From Elgaria multicarinata webbii (Eukaryota > Chordata > Lepidosauria > Squamata > Anguidae): 64,000 nucleotides of DNA. The translations under genes and the position numbers were made by a program. Below are positions 1 through 11,679 of the stretch, piece by piece; position 1 is the stretch's first letter, and every line of letters begins with the position of its first letter. The notes under the pieces were generated by a model. The model searched no databases, had not been told where the DNA came from, and saw only the letters and a program-made list of their open reading frames with translations. Where the stretch lies: contig NC_086180.1 in assembly GCF_023053635.1 (NCBI RefSeq), forward strand, positions 7,259,206 to 7,323,205. Reading direction: 5' to 3'.

Positions 1-1029
1 GACAGTGATCAAGAATGCTGTGACCGCAGAAGAATGCTGTGACCGCAGAGGATTTTTCTTAGTGTTCAGCAGTGTGAGATCAAAGGCAGAGCTACCACCT
101 AATAGATTCATGTGTAAGGAAGGATTATTTTAAAAACTATTGATGAAAATGATTTTCGTCCTCAACATAACATGGGAGTTGCAGCGCAGCACATCTGGAC
201 AGCACCAGGCTGGAGAAGGATGGTTTATACTTGGGTCCTATACATGTCTTCTCAGAAGCCAGTGCCACTGAGTTTACTAGGGCTTCCCCTCAAGTGGTAT
301 AGGATTGCAAACTAATCTCATTTGAAAGGAGTTCAAGACACCCAAACTAATCCTCTTCTGTTCCTCTGTCACTCTGATGAGATGATGTATTGTGGAGGGA
401 TTGTGGGGAGTGAACAGTATATTTTGTATGAACACATTTTAAGAAAAAAAATTGGTTCTTTGAAGGGCAGGGTATTTACGAAAAGCTGAAAGTGCCAGCT
501 CTTGCTCTGGTTCTACATCTCCAACAAATAGTGCCCCTTCTGTTATCAATCGTGCTGCTCTATGCGAGATGTGTGTGAGAAAAAAATATTGCGCAGCCCC
601 TGTATTTGGTAAGGATATAGAACAGCATTCCCTCTCCTGCTGTCCCAGCTTTCCTGACCATGGGACATACTGACTTGCAATGATGGGAGTTGTAGTCTAA
701 CACCTTTGATGGGCACCAGGTTGGGGAAGGGCTGCACTAAAAAAAAAATAGAAGTAGGTGGCCCTAAGTTGTTCGTCATCAGTTTTCCACAACCCCACAG
801 TCACCTCTGCATATCCTATTCTCCATCCTGTCCTCATGGTTTATATCTGCTTTGGGAGAATGAGAATTTCACTGGCACTTTCTGCCTCCTTAGGGAGGAT
901 GTGGCGTTATAGGCCTGTGAGCCTTAACTCTCAATTTCCCTGCTTTTTGGAGTTTGGTTGAAAACTGTAGAGCCTTTAACGTTGTTTTGTAAACCGTAGG
1001 TTTTTTGTTTATGGATATATATATATATA
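1..1029. other. Upstream non-coding stretch with old repeat fragments
   Basis: No exon is recognisable here; in particular nothing resembles the AADACL4-like exon 1 seen at 23306. Two short pieces (about 170-220 and 675-730) carry the 'atgggagttg...catctgg...caccagg' pattern of an old interspersed amniote repeat. A piece near 235-290 resembles another ('tacatgtctt ctcagaag'). The rest is unassigned. The stretch ends in a TA-rich run that abuts the TIR element at 1030. Confidence 0.5.
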
Positions 1030-1588
1030 GGGTGACCATATGACTGGATTTGCCCGGGTTTTTGGTGACAAATCCGGGAGGGGAAGGGGAAAGCCAGGTT
1101 TTTCCCCAGAGAGAAGCTCTAATGGGAATTAACAAAAATGCTTATAACTCCATCATTTTTTAAGATAAAGACATGAAACTTGGCACAACGGTAGATCTTA
1201 GGAAGGGCTTTAGTGATACCAATTTTGAAACAGATCCGTTCATCCATTGATTTTTTAGGATTTTTTTTTAAAACTGAGGGTTTAAAATTATCATTTTTAA
1301 AATCGTCATTTTTAAAGATAAAGAGCTGAAAGTTGGCACCATGATAGGATTTAGGTAGAGCTTTAGCCGCACCAAATTTGAAACAGATCCGTTCAACCAT
1401 TGATTTTTTAGGAATTTTTTAAAAATTGAGGTTTTAAAATTATTATTTTTTAAACTGTCATTTTTAAAGATAAAGAGCTGAAAGTTGGCACCATGATAGC
1501 TTTTAGTTAGAGCTTTAGCCATACCAAATTTGAAACGGATATGTTCATCTATTGATTTTTAGGAATTTTTTTAAATTTGAGGATTTAA

Positions 1589-1651
<63 letters not shown>

Positions 1652-2566
1652 ATTTTTTAAGGATAATTATCATTTTTAAAATCGTAATTTTTAAAGATAA
1701 AGAGATGAAAGTTCACCCCATGATAGGATTTAGGTAGAGCTTTAGCCGCACCAAATTTTCTGTTAACAAGGACTTTAGCTTTGCCAAGTTTAAAACAGTT
1801 CTGTCCATCCATTATGTTTTAGGATTTTTTTTAAAGTTTGAGGTTTTAAAATTATTTTTTTAAAATGACATTTTTAAATATAAAGGACTGAAAGTTGGCA
1901 CCATGATAGCTCTTAAGGAGAGATTTAGCCATGCCAGGTTTGAATCAGATCTGTTCATCCATTGTTTTTTTTAGGATTTTAAAATTATTGTGTTTTAAAA
2001 CGGCTGGAGCCATATCCTTCAAACTCAGGTTGTCAAACCTCCTCTTTGGAGTTTTGCATATTGAGCTGTTTCAGCCCTTGGCATTAAGGGGATCTCCAGT
2101 CTTTAGGTAAACTGTCACAACACCCACCCTAATGTTAGAGTAGAGAAATTTGTGACAATTATACACAAGCTTATTAAAAAAATTGAAATTAAAAAAAGCC
2201 AGCCATCCGGCCGGCCAGTATCAAACCCTGTTAACAACAGCAGCAGCTTGCAATGAGTGAAGACATAGTCAGAAAAGTTATTTGAGGGAAGGGGAGACTT
2301 ATCACACAAAGCATAGCAAAAGCTTCCAAATACAGCAAAACCTACAAAAGTAGGAGTGAGTGAAGTTCATTTCAGATACATTGAATCTCTCACTTGTTCT
2401 GTATTTCAGTGATTTTAACATTAAGATGTTATGTAGAACAGATTTGTCTTAAATGTGTGCTGTGTGACCAAGGCTATGTTCGGGTGGGCACTATGTTTGG
2501 TGCTGGACATGCCCCCTTGGGGGCGACCATGGTGTCCTTCTTTTTGGTTTCCAAACTATGGTCACT
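1030..2566 (+). mobile_element. TIR element with internal ~153-bp tandem array (copy A)
   Basis: The left end reads gggtgaccatatgac after TA and the right end reads ctatggtcac before TATA, so the element has short inverted termini and a TA target, as in Tc1/mariner-type elements. The interior (about 1140-1990) is an array of diverged units near 152-153 bp, each with a 'tttgaaacagatccgttcatcc' -like stretch and 'aagataaagagctgaaagtt'. A (TA)n run lies at about 1596-1648. No transposase is visible, so it is non-autonomous. The same element stands at 23866-25307, and a shorter inverted one ends at 12845. Confidence 0.7.
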
Positions 2567-3230
2567 ATATATATATATTGTATCTACAGCATTAGTTTAC
2601 TTCCTGCTAGGCCTTACAAACTATTGTGGCCAATGAATACCAAGATGAGCCACAATCTCAGGCTCTCTGGGATCTCACCAAAAGCATCAATGGTGGGAAT
2701 GGTCAGAAAAACACCACACGGTTTTTCCTGAGATGAGGAAGGCACTTGCAAGTGGTGTAGGCATACTTTGATCCAGGCAAGGAAACTGAACTTCCAGTGG
2801 ATGCCAGCCCTGTTGGTCTAGCAGCGTAATAACACTGGGGGGAATCACGTTTCCTTACTGCTGTTTCTCCAGCCCTGCTTCTGCTCCTCATGTCTTCCTC
2901 ATTCTTGCTGGCTGGGAAAGAGGAAGTAAACAAAGATCACGTGGCCCATTCAGGGGGTGTTTTTATCGCACTGTTTTTCCTGCACACAGCAGAAGATCAT
3001 GGCACATTCAATGTGTTTTTATAAAAAATGGGTTTTGGGGGGGTCTGTTTTGTGACAGAAAAATGAGCGGAAGTGGTGCAAAAAGTGGATGATGTCATCT
3101 GTTAGTGGGCAGTAGTGAATGTGCAATAAAACTCTCATCTGATGACACTCTAAGAGCTGTTCCCTTACCTGTTTGCCTAAATGATTTCTTTGTGTATTTT
3201 TGTTATATGGATTAGCTGTAGCTTTTCTTA
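2567..3230. other. AADACL4-like copy A, intron 1 sequence
   Basis: There is no coding signal. The stretch aligns with 25308-25995. The part from about 2925 to 3150, ending '...ctcatctgatgacactc', looks like a MITE, since the reverse of that terminus starts another repeat at 46261. The private L2 insertion follows. Confidence 0.45.
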
Positions 3231-4754
3231 TACTGTATTTATTTATTTATTTATTTATTACATTTTTATACCGCCCAATAGCCGGAGCTCTCTGGGCGGT
3301 TCACAAAAATTAAAACCACAAAAACATCCAACAGGTTAAAAACACAATTACGAAATACAATATAAAAAGTGCAACCAGGATAAAACCACACAGCAAAGTT
3401 GATTAAAGATTAAAATACAGACTTAAAACAGTAAAATTTAAATTTAAGTTAAAATTAAGGGTTAAAATACTGAGAGAATAAAAAGGTCTTCAGCTGGCGA
3501 CGAAAGCAGTACAGTGTAGGCGCCAGGCGGACCTCTCTGGGGAGCTCATTCCACAACCGGGGTACCACAGCGGAGAAAGCCCTCCTCCTAGTAGCCACCT
3601 GCCTCACTTCCTTTGGCAAGGGCTCACGGAGAAGGGCCCCTGTAGATGATCTTAAGGTCCGGGTAGGTACATATGGGAGGAGGCGTTCCTTCAGATAACC
3701 TGGCCCCAAACCATTTAGGGCTTTAAATGTCAATACCAGCACTTTGAATTGGGCCCGGACCTGGACTGGCAGCCAATGAATCTGGAAAAGGACTGGCATA
3801 ATGTGATCTCGCCGGCCAGTCCCTGTTAGTAAACGGGCTGCCCTATTTTGTACCAGCTGAAGCTTCCGGACCGTTTTCAAAGGCAGCCCCACGTATAACG
3901 CATTGCAGTAATCCAAGCGAGAGGTTATCAGAGCATGGATAACTGTAGCTAAGCTATCTCTGTCCAGATAAGGGCGTAGTTGGTATATCAACCTAAGCTG
4001 ATAAAAGGTGCTCTTTGCCACTGAGTTCACCTGTGCCTCAAGTGACAGTTCTGGATCCAAGAGCACCCCCAAACTACGGACCCGATCCTTTAGGGAGAGT
4101 GCAACGCCGTCCAGGACAGGGCAAACATCACCTCGCTGGACAGATGAACCACCCGCTAACAGTACCTCCATCTTGTCTGGATTGAGTCTCAGTTTGTTAG
4201 CCCTCATCCAGTCCATTACCGTGCCCAGGCACTGGTTCAGAACAGTCACTGCCTCACCTGGGTTTGATGAAAAGGAAAGGTAGAGCTGGGTATCATCCGC
4301 ATATTGATGACACCTCAGTCCACATCTCCGGATAACCTCCCCCAGCGGCTTCATGTATGTGTTAAACAGCATAGGGGATAAGATAGAGCCCTGCGGAACC
4401 CCGTGGCTTAGGTGCCACGGCACAGAGCAATAATCCCCCAGCACCACCTTCTGGAATCGGCCATCCAAGTAGGAGCGGAACCACTGCAACGCAGTACCTC
4501 CAACTCCCAGCTCAGACAACCTATCCAGAAGGATACCATGGTCGATGGTATCGAAGGCCGCTGAGAGGTCCAGAAGAATCAACAGGGTCGCACTCCCCCT
4601 GTCTCTCTCCCGACAGAGGTCATCCCACAGGGCGACCAAGGCAGTTTCCATTCCAAAACCAGACCTGAAACCCGATTGAAATGGATCTAGATAATCCGTT
4701 TCATTCAAGAGTGCCTGGAGTTGTCCTGCAACCACCCGCTCAAGCACCTTGCCC
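3231..4754 (-). mobile_element. L2-type LINE, 5'-truncated, present only in copy A
   Basis: An open frame of 430 codons (4747 to 3455) covers most of a reverse transcriptase: LDLSAAFDTIDH, GVPQGSILSP and the catalytic [10 protein letters not shown]. The L2/CR1-type C-terminal domain follows, ending EVRLAPTLYCFRRQLKTFLF. Its 3' UTR ends in '...ggcggtataaaaatgtaat' and an (ATTTA)n tail at 3235-3265. The N-terminal endonuclease is absent, so it is 5' truncated. The empty site is preserved in copy B at about 25999 ('tatactg' joined to 'ttacag'), so the insertion followed the duplication or the site was restored in copy B. At most 3 bp of target duplication (ctg) is visible. The open frame indicates a young insertion. 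Confidence 0.88.
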
Positions 4755-4798
4755 TGTTACAGTTTTTGTTGTTATTCAGATGTTCTCATTTCATCATT

Positions 4799-5240
4799 AG
4801 AACATAAGAAGAGTCATGCTGGATCACACCAAGGGCCCATCCAGTCCAGGGCCAGATTTACACCAAGCAGGATACAACACTTTGAAAGTGGTTTGAATAT
4901 GGTACATGGAATGTGTCATGGGCCCCAAGAGTTATCAGTGTACTTCAATACCGTTATAAAGCAGTAGTGTAGATCCTGGCCAGCACTCGGTTCACACAGT
5001 GGTCAACATGCTATTGACGAGGAACCCACAATCAGGACATGATGCAACAGCATCCTCCCACGCATGTCCCCCAGCGGCTGGTGTATATAGGCTTCCTTCT
5101 TCTGAAACTGGAGGTAACAAATAGTTAACAAAAAAATTCCCTCAGCAGCTGGTGTATATAGAATCATAGAATCGCAGAGTTGGAGGGCGCCTACAAGGCC
5201 ATCGAGTCCAACCCCCTGCTCAATGCAGGAACCCACCCTA
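4799..5240 (-). repeat. CR1 3'-end fragments in intron 1 of copy A
   Basis: Two short tails are visible. One at about 4799-4850 ('agaacataagaagagtcatgctgg') is typical of a CR1-like 3' end read backwards. One at 5161-5240 begins 'agaatcatagaatcgcagag' and continues through 'ccccctgctcaatgcagg', the reverse complement of the CR1 tails at 14200 and 63570. Both recur in copy B (26045-26090, 26404-26490), so they predate the duplication. Confidence 0.7.
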
Positions 5241-5487
5241 TAGGCTTCCTTCTTCTGAAACTGGAGGTAACAAATAAACATGAGGACTGGTAGCTATTCA
5301 TAGCAAGAATTTATCCACCCCTGTTGAAAGCCATCCAAATCGGTCGTCGTCACTACATCTTGCGGTAGTGAATTCCATAGTTTAACCGCCCCAAGTTTTC
5401 CCCAATGCACCCTTGACTATTGTGAAATATGAATTTGAGGTAGAAGGGTGCTCCATTAAGTTTGACTTCTTCTCCTTTTCCAAACAG

Positions 5488-5704
5488 GGGAAGATTCTTG
5501 AAGTGCTGGGACTCTGCAGCCAGGTTGTCTTGGTCCGCTTCCTAATAGATCTCCGGAGGCCAGCCCTGGATCCCAGCCTCTCTTCCAAAGACCTGCATTT
5601 CGATGGGGTGCCAGTCAGGGTTTACCAGCCCAAAGCGCCATCTGCTGGGCAAAGAAGAGGGTTTGTTTTCTTCCACGGAGGAGCTGGAATGGTTGGAAGC
5701 ATCT
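5488..5704 (+). CDS. AADACL4: AADACL4-like copy A, exon 2
   Basis: The 217-bp exon follows the acceptor 'ttttccaaacag' and ends before 'gtaagt'. It starts at phase 0 with GKILEVLGLC, continues with the family segment DGVPVRVYQPK, and reaches the oxyanion-hole HGG. An in-frame open stretch extends 75 bp upstream of the acceptor, but a matching exon 1 donor in copy B (23483) supports the splice. Confidence 0.88.
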
Positions 5705-8700
5705 GTAAGTGATTAAGGCTGCAGTCCTATGTGCATCAGTGAAAACGTTCATCAGTAAAAAAATTATGGACTTAATCTTCATCATAAAGGTTATGTAAGT
5801 TTTTCCAAAAAAATAATAATTAAAAAACCCTATTTTTGTATCCACCTGTTGCGGTAATATTTGTAATTCAGACATCTTTATACATTTAACATTTTATAGA
5901 GGATATTCAGGAGCTTCACTGGATGGCTCAGCCAGGCAGCCACCAGTTTCCTTAGTGAGCCACCAATATGTGTAAACATGGCAGCTCGTTATTCTGCGTA
6001 AGAGGTCTATGATGGACAAGGCGGCCATAGAGCCGCTCTATAGGCAAAACTAGAGGCCCAAATGGACCATTCAGTGCTCTAATCCTGTTTGCACAAACGG
6101 GGGCAGGAAGCAGCGTGGGTTCAGGGACCCCAGTCTGGCAGGTCGAGAGGGGAGACCACTGGATTCCACCCTTTTCACGAAGCTGTGGCTCTTCAGTGCA
6201 AGTTCCTGGCTGAGCAAACCGCCATGGGTCATGTGGAGCCATTTCGGAGGTGTGTGGGAGAGTGTATTTTTTCTGACACAACCATATCTCTGCACTGCAT
6301 TGCACATTTGATGGACTCCCTATCCAAGCCATCATCAGCTCTGCATTTGCATTCGTGTGCATCTCGGATGAGTAATTAAAAAAAACATCCCCGAATCCAA
6401 ACCCACTTTTCCCGGCCCACATGTAGAAGCGCTGTCACGGAGCACACGTTCTCCCATAATGGCACTCCTGAAAATGTGGAAAACTTTGCTCACCTGTGCC
6501 CCGTGAGCGCTGATCCTGGAAGCAGGAAAACTCGCAACCACCCCTTCCCTGTTGTAAAAGGGCTCAAGATGTAGATTAGGCCCAGGACTTACTTGTCAAT
6601 AGACATGTCTACGACTGTGCTGTCAAAGACACATAAAAACAACCAGCCTGAATAAGCCATGGAGACACCAGTTCAAGCAGCAGGAGCTATACTAGAGTGA
6701 CCAGATACAAAAGAGGGCAGGGCTCCTGCTGTTGTGATGAAGAGGGAATTTCAATAGGTGCTGCGTGCCTACAAATGACACCTGCGGAAATTCCCTTTTC
6801 TATGCAACTGTTAAAGATACAGGAGCCCTGTCCTCCTTTCCGTATCGTCACCCTTGGTGGCGCAATCAGAAGACTGCCTGCCTTTTTATTACTCCCCTTT
6901 TGATCATTGTACTTAACAATTGATCTTAAACTGTGGGGAAAATGTATTTCCCAAGATGTTTTACTTATGTGTAGAGAGCTCAGGCCTCCTTCAGGTAAAG
7001 CAACTTTTAAAACAGCATGAAGGTGATGCAAAAATGGTATTGATGAAATGTTTCCAAATAGCTTTCTGCTGTTATAGATGCCACTGAATTCTTAATATTT
7101 ATTACTAGCTTTGTTTGAAGATGTTTGCAGCAAGATTGCCAAGGAGAGTGATTCAGTCCTTGTGTCTGTTGGGTAAGTGATTTGAATCAAGATTTGTTGC
7201 ATTAAAAACGTGGGATTTCATGCATACCTCTTGATGCAATTTTCCCCCAAGAGAAGAGCATCCAAAAAATGCTGCCAGTGCTGCTCGACTCCCACAAGGA
7301 GCACATGCAAACAATAGGTTTGATACCAATTAATCTCGGTCCGGGACAGTCAGTGCTGTGCACAGCCAGCCTCTGTTGCATCATGTACACATAATTCCTG
7401 GATGGAGGTGATGGTGCAAGTAATGCAGCAGGTTTGGTCAAGCCTGTATGCATAGCCTTGCATCCGTTGCGATCTCCCGTTCTCTGTCAAACAGAAGGGA
7501 AATTCACATTTCTTGTCATACTCAGTGCCCCTGTGTGCACGGTAGAAATTCATGTCCCTAAACTGAGCAGGGGGTGGGCTAGGTGGCCTATAGTCTGGCT
7601 TCCAGCTCTTCTGATTGGCAAACCAAGCAGCACTTGTTTTTCAGAGCAGATGAATTTTCAGAGTAGGAGTGATACTTTCCTGAAAGACCACTGTTCTCCG
7701 CACAACTAGGTTTAGGTCAGGCTGAAAGGCTGGCCAAAGTCGCTCAGGGACCTTCATAACTAAGGTGGTTCTTAGGCCAATGTCTAGCGCAGGGGTGCGG
7801 AACCTCTGGCCCATCTAAACAAATCACCTGCCAGCCAGCCCTCCAAGTTCCCAGGGTCTCATGCAAGCCCCCCTCCCAATCCCCTCTATGTAGCCCCATC
7901 CCTCAGCAGGGAAAAGGAGTGGGGGAGACACCCAGCCATGGACTAGTTGCTTTGCCCTTCCCTCACCTTCCCCACATGGAGAAAGCGAAGGAGCAGTGAA
8001 CGGCTGAGTGGGCTGAAGCAGGGCTTCCCAACCAAGGCAGCGCCATGAGGAGCTGCATCCGGCCTTTCCGCTTGGGACGCTGTGATGGCAGGGCTCTACC
8101 TGGGACCTCACCGACGGTGGTCCAAAAACTGACTTCATCCAGTCTATAGGACTCCATGGGGAGGGGAATCTCACCCCAAGACCCAAACAAGGTCCCTAGC
8201 CCTGCCTGAGCCCATAGATGGGCAGACTTCAACTGTCTTATTCATTTTCTTGTTTAGTAGAACACTAAGGTCCACAAGAGCCTCGTGTGGCGCAGAGCAG
8301 TAAAGCAGCAGTTTCTGCAGCTGAAACTCTCCCCACGGCCTGAGTTCGATCCCAGCGGAAGCTGGTTTCAGGCAGCCGGCTCGGGTCGACTCAGCCTTCC
8401 ATCCTCCCGAGGTCGGTAAAATGAATACCCAGTTAGCTGGGGGAAAGGGAATAACGACCGGGAAAGGCAATGGCAAACCACCCCGCTATAAGGCCTGCCA
8501 AGAAAACGTCAGCGAAAGCTGGCATCCCTCCAAGAGTCAGTAATGACTCAGTGCTGGCACGAGAGGTTCCTTTCCTTTCTTCCAAGGTCCACAAACTGCC
8601 TCAGTGGGCGAATAGTAGAAGAAACGTTCAGCGTGCCCTCTGAGCACATGTTCAGCCCAGGATCACCCCACCGCACCCCACCCCTGGACAAGTTCCCAGA

Positions 8701-9805
8701 CTTTGCTCATAGTCCTTCTACTCACAAATCCATTCTGGTTGGTATTTGTAAACCAATTGGAAGTCAGAAAACCCTTCTGATCTATGGATCTACTGCGGAT
8801 CACCCACAGAAGACCTGTTGATACAAATTGACTATGAAATTCCCTACCACACTATATAGTGATGCCCACCAATTTGGATGGCTTTAAAAGACAGTCAGAG
8901 AAACTTCTGGAGGAGAAGCCTATCAATGGCTACTATTCCTGATGGCTACATGCTACCTCCAGTAGCAGAGACAATGAGCCTATATACACCAGTTGATGGG
9001 GAACATGGGCGAGAGGGTGCTGTTGCACTCATGTCTTCCTTGTGGGTTCATGGTTGACAGCTGGTTGGTCACTATGGGAATAGAATGCTGGACTAGATGG
9101 ACCTTTGGTCTGATCCAGCCTGGTTCTTCTTATATTCTTATGTTTACAATAGACCCACTTTCTCACAGAGTCAACGTTCCCTCAGAATTCCCTCCAGTTC
9201 TGGAAATCAGTGTTGTCTTCCATGCCTCCCCAGCAGCCCTCTCTCAGGCTGTGGAAGAAATACTTCTAGATTAGACCCTTCATTCCCTTGCAGTTTGGCA
9301 GAACAGACTAATCAGTCCTCTTTATGTACAGAGAAGAGAAAGCTCAGCCTCCTGAGCTAGACTGGATTGGAAGAGGGGGGATAGAGGGAGAAATGGGTGA
9401 GATTTATTTCTTTAATCCATAGCTCTACTATGTCTGCCACATGCAATGAAGGGAACCAAGCCTCAGTGACAGAAATGGTGTCAGTCCATTTCGTAAGGGT
9501 AAAAGTGCAACATCTCCCATTAAAGTCCTGGGGTGACACTGTCATAACACTGGTACCAAACAGAGAACAAGGAGTGATTGGCTATGTGTAAAGTAATTGC
9601 ATAATGGAAACCAAATGTGCATTGTGAGAGAAGCCAGAAAGGAACGCCAGGCCATGGGGAAGTGAAGAGGCCTCACCCAAAGATGGCAAGAAGAGATTTC
9701 TCCTCTCCCAACCTGGGAGAGGGGTCAGCCAGACATTTATTAGCCTGCTATCACAATGCTGAATCTAAATTAGATTTGAATTCCCCTGGCTGAATTTCTG
9801 CCACC

Positions 9806-9866
<61 letters not shown>

Positions 9867-10821
9867 CCTCTCTCTCTCACACACACACACACACAAGCTG
9901 AGCTTGATCCAGTCCTAGTGCAATTCCAGTGAAAAGCTGTCCCTGAAGAAGCGAAGAAGACGCAGGGTGCTTCTCCCACACTTCAGGGTTGTCTGTTCTT
10001 GGATTCTGGAAAGTTTACACTTTGCTTCTGAATTCTGCCTCTCCAGCTATCGCCTGGCTCCGGAGCACCCGTACCCAGCGCAGTGGAAGGATTGCTTCAC
10101 TGCTACTGTGCACTTCATGCAAAATGCAGAGCTCTATGGGGTGGATCCTTCTCAGATCATCATTGCTGGGGACAGTATGGGGGCCAATATTACTAGCGTT
10201 GTCGCCCAAAACCTGGTGGAGAGATCAGACCTCCCAAAGCTACGGGCTCAAGTGCTGATCTATGGTGGCTTCCAAACTATGGACTTCAACCTACCTTCTT
10301 ATCAACAGAATTGCAGGATGCCTCTCTTGTTCAGGGAGAATGTTCTTCATTTTGGTCTGCAGTATTTTCTAAAGGACACTTCTCTGAGTCATGATGTCTT
10401 GAAGGGATCTCATGTGCCAGATGAAATGAGGCTCAAATATGGGAAGTGGATGAGTCCAGATAACATTCCAGAGAAATTTAAGCGTCGTGGGTGTGAACGA
10501 GTACCACACGCTCCTTATAAGCCTGATGTGTACCAACAAGTGTCAGAGATGTTCCAACCCACTTTCTCTTCACTTTTTGCTGAAGACGCTGTCATCCGAG
10601 AGCTCCCGGAGACTTTAATTGTGAGTTGCGAATATGATGTAGTTCGAGATGATTCTCTCTTGTACAAGAAGCGACTGGAAGACAACGATGTGAAATTCAG
10701 ATGGTTCCATGCTGAAAACGGGTTTCATGGAGTGCTGAACCTCTTCAGTGTTGGGTTTTTGACATTCCCCAACAGTATAGAAATACTGGACAATATTGTA
10801 GACTTTGTCAAACATTTATGA
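5488..10821 (+). CDS. AADACL4: AADACL4-like carboxylesterase, copy A (exons 2-4; exon 1 outside window)
   Basis: This is a member of the arylacetamide deacetylase-like alpha/beta-hydrolase family: membrane-anchored esterases, usually of the ER with the active site on the lumenal side, substrate unproven for AADACL4. Exons are 5488-5704, 7109-7172 and 10047-10821. All junctions are GT/AG and the phases fit (T|CT gives Ser, GG|C gives Gly). They code 351 residues that align along their length with copy B and with vertebrate AADACL4. The oxyanion-hole motif HGG (in VFFHGGAGM), the nucleophile elbow, YD in CEYDVVRDDS and the catalytic His in GFHG are all present. The elbow reads GDSMGA, whereas copy B and most of the family have a second Gly. 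No stop or shift is seen. The anchor-coding exon 1 was not found in 1-5487 and is assumed to lie further left; failing that, this is a 5'-less duplicate. Confidence 0.85.
6695..6853 (+). mobile_element. Half of a palindromic MITE (GAGTGACC...GTCACCC), copy A intron 2
   Basis: It starts after TA with gagtgaccagatac and ends with cgtatcgtcaccc. Inside are 'aattcccttttctatgcaac' and 'caggagccctgtcctccttt', shared with the full foldback at 14364-14679. The same 159 bp lie at 28012-28170, so it predates the duplication. Confidence 0.7.
7109..7172 (+). CDS. AADACL4: AADACL4-like copy A, exon 3
   Basis: This 64-bp exon lies between 'attactag' and 'gtaagt'. It codes SLFEDVCSKIAKESDSVLVS plus VG, the family segment just before YRLAPEHP. 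It is too short to stand out as an open frame and was found by phase matching between exons 2 and 4. Confidence 0.88.
8278..8583 (+). mobile_element. Sauria SINE in intron 3 of copy A
   Basis: The tRNA-like head contains a box A (tggcgcagagcagtaaag) and box B (gagttcgatcc). The 3' half has 'ggcaatggcaaaccacccc' and 'gtcagtaatgactcagtgct', the BovB-type tail used by this squamate SINE family. Target duplications aaggtccacaa flank it at 8267-8277 and 8584-8594. It is shared with copy B. This family is the best taxonomic marker in the window. Confidence 0.9.
8835..9155 (+). repeat. CR1-like LINE 3' end in intron 3 of copy A
   Basis: The sequence runs from 'gaaattccctaccacactat' through 'ctggttggtcactatgg' to the tail 'ttcttatattcttatg'. 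It belongs to the same subfamily as 44868-45212 and 51195-51338. It is shared with copy B at about 30150-30455, where part of the interior differs. Confidence 0.75.
9808..9895 (+). repeat. (TC)n-(AC)n microsatellite
   Basis: A long TC run is followed by a short AC run, about 150 bp upstream of exon 4. In copy B (31231-31292) the TC part is shorter and interrupted. Confidence 0.9.
10047..10821 (+). CDS. AADACL4: AADACL4-like copy A, terminal exon 4
   Basis: The acceptor is 'ttctgcctctccag' and the exon starts with the C completing Gly, then YRLAPEHPYPAQW. It carries the elbow GDSMGA, the LIYG-FQ strand, SPDNIPEKFK, the acid CEYDVVRDDS and the base GFHG, and ends VDFVKHL-stop at 10819-10821. 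Compared with copy B the last Gly of the elbow is Ala, and LIYGGFQT replaces LIYGIFQS. Confidence 0.9.
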
Positions 10822-10852
10822 GGGGATTTTGCAGTGCTACAATTCCTTAAGG

Positions 10853-10858
10853 AATAAA
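10853..10858 (+). terminator. Polyadenylation signal, AADACL4-like copy A
   Basis: AATAAA lies 32 bp after the stop codon and is conserved at the same place in copy B (32250). A very short 3' UTR is inferred; a second AATAAA-like run lies near 10955. Confidence 0.6.
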
Positions 10859-11679
10859 GATACCTAAATATTAAGGTGGAAGGGTGAAACACTCACACCA
10901 TTATAAGCCCTGAAAGTTCTTAATGTCCATAAAATTAAGATGACTTGTTAAAAAAATAAAATAGTGCTATGTCAAAAAAAAAACCGAGTTCAGAATCCCA
11001 ATCTTCATGCCTATTGATTATCATTGCCAATTAATGAATTGTTCTAACATCTTGTTTTTTGTCACAATTGGCCGAAATTTGCAGTCGTATTAGTCCATTA
11101 TTTGGGTGGTTTTATATGATTTTAAATGATTTTATACTACATACTGATCAGGGATATACACAACAGTATTTGTCAAAGCCTTTCCTCAGACTAGGGAAAA
11201 GAGACTAAATATATGCTCAATATATAGAGGTGACCCTAGTTAAGAAACCTGCGTAATTTCAGAAGGATAAGTCAAGTGTTTTGTGGGGTAGGGGTGGGTA
11301 CAGATTGAGAGGGAGAGGGATTCTCTTCCCCTTATACTCCATGGGTTTCTTGGCAATTTATCCAGAAATGCCTAGGGATGTCGTGGGCGCCTGAAGGGAT
11401 CCTGGAGTCCCGTGGACTCCCCTCGTCCGCAAACTCGGACCCAGTCAGGTACCAGCAGTGCATTTACGAGCCTTCATGGCCACCACTCATGCAATTGGAG
11501 AATTACGTCATTTCCTGAGCTACCATAGTTGCACATAACGGAGGCTCCGGACGAGAGCGGACAGGCTTGCGATTTCAACGAATCCTCACAGAGCCACAAA
11601 GGAAGCTTGCGAAGAGGTGAACAGCAGTGACAGCAGGGCGAGCGTCTGAGTAATCGGACCTGAGTGAGTTCACCCATCC

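Noticed and set aside
4008-4283. Plus-strand frames inside the L2 at 3231-4754
   Set aside because: They are shadows of the minus-strand reverse transcriptase.
7202-8232. Open frames in intron 2-3 of copy A and their counterparts at 28519-29549
   Set aside because: They are conserved between the duplicates only because the duplication is recent. No splice or codon pattern supports them.
8278-8360. tRNA gene
   Set aside because: The A and B boxes belong to a Sauria SINE head; the sequence lacks a foldable mature tRNA and ends in a BovB-type tail.
9967-10046. Upstream extension of the copy A exon 4 open frame (and the same at 31364-31443)
   Set aside because: The frame is open by chance through the intron end; a strong acceptor and phase match with exon 3 place the exon start at 10047 / 31444.
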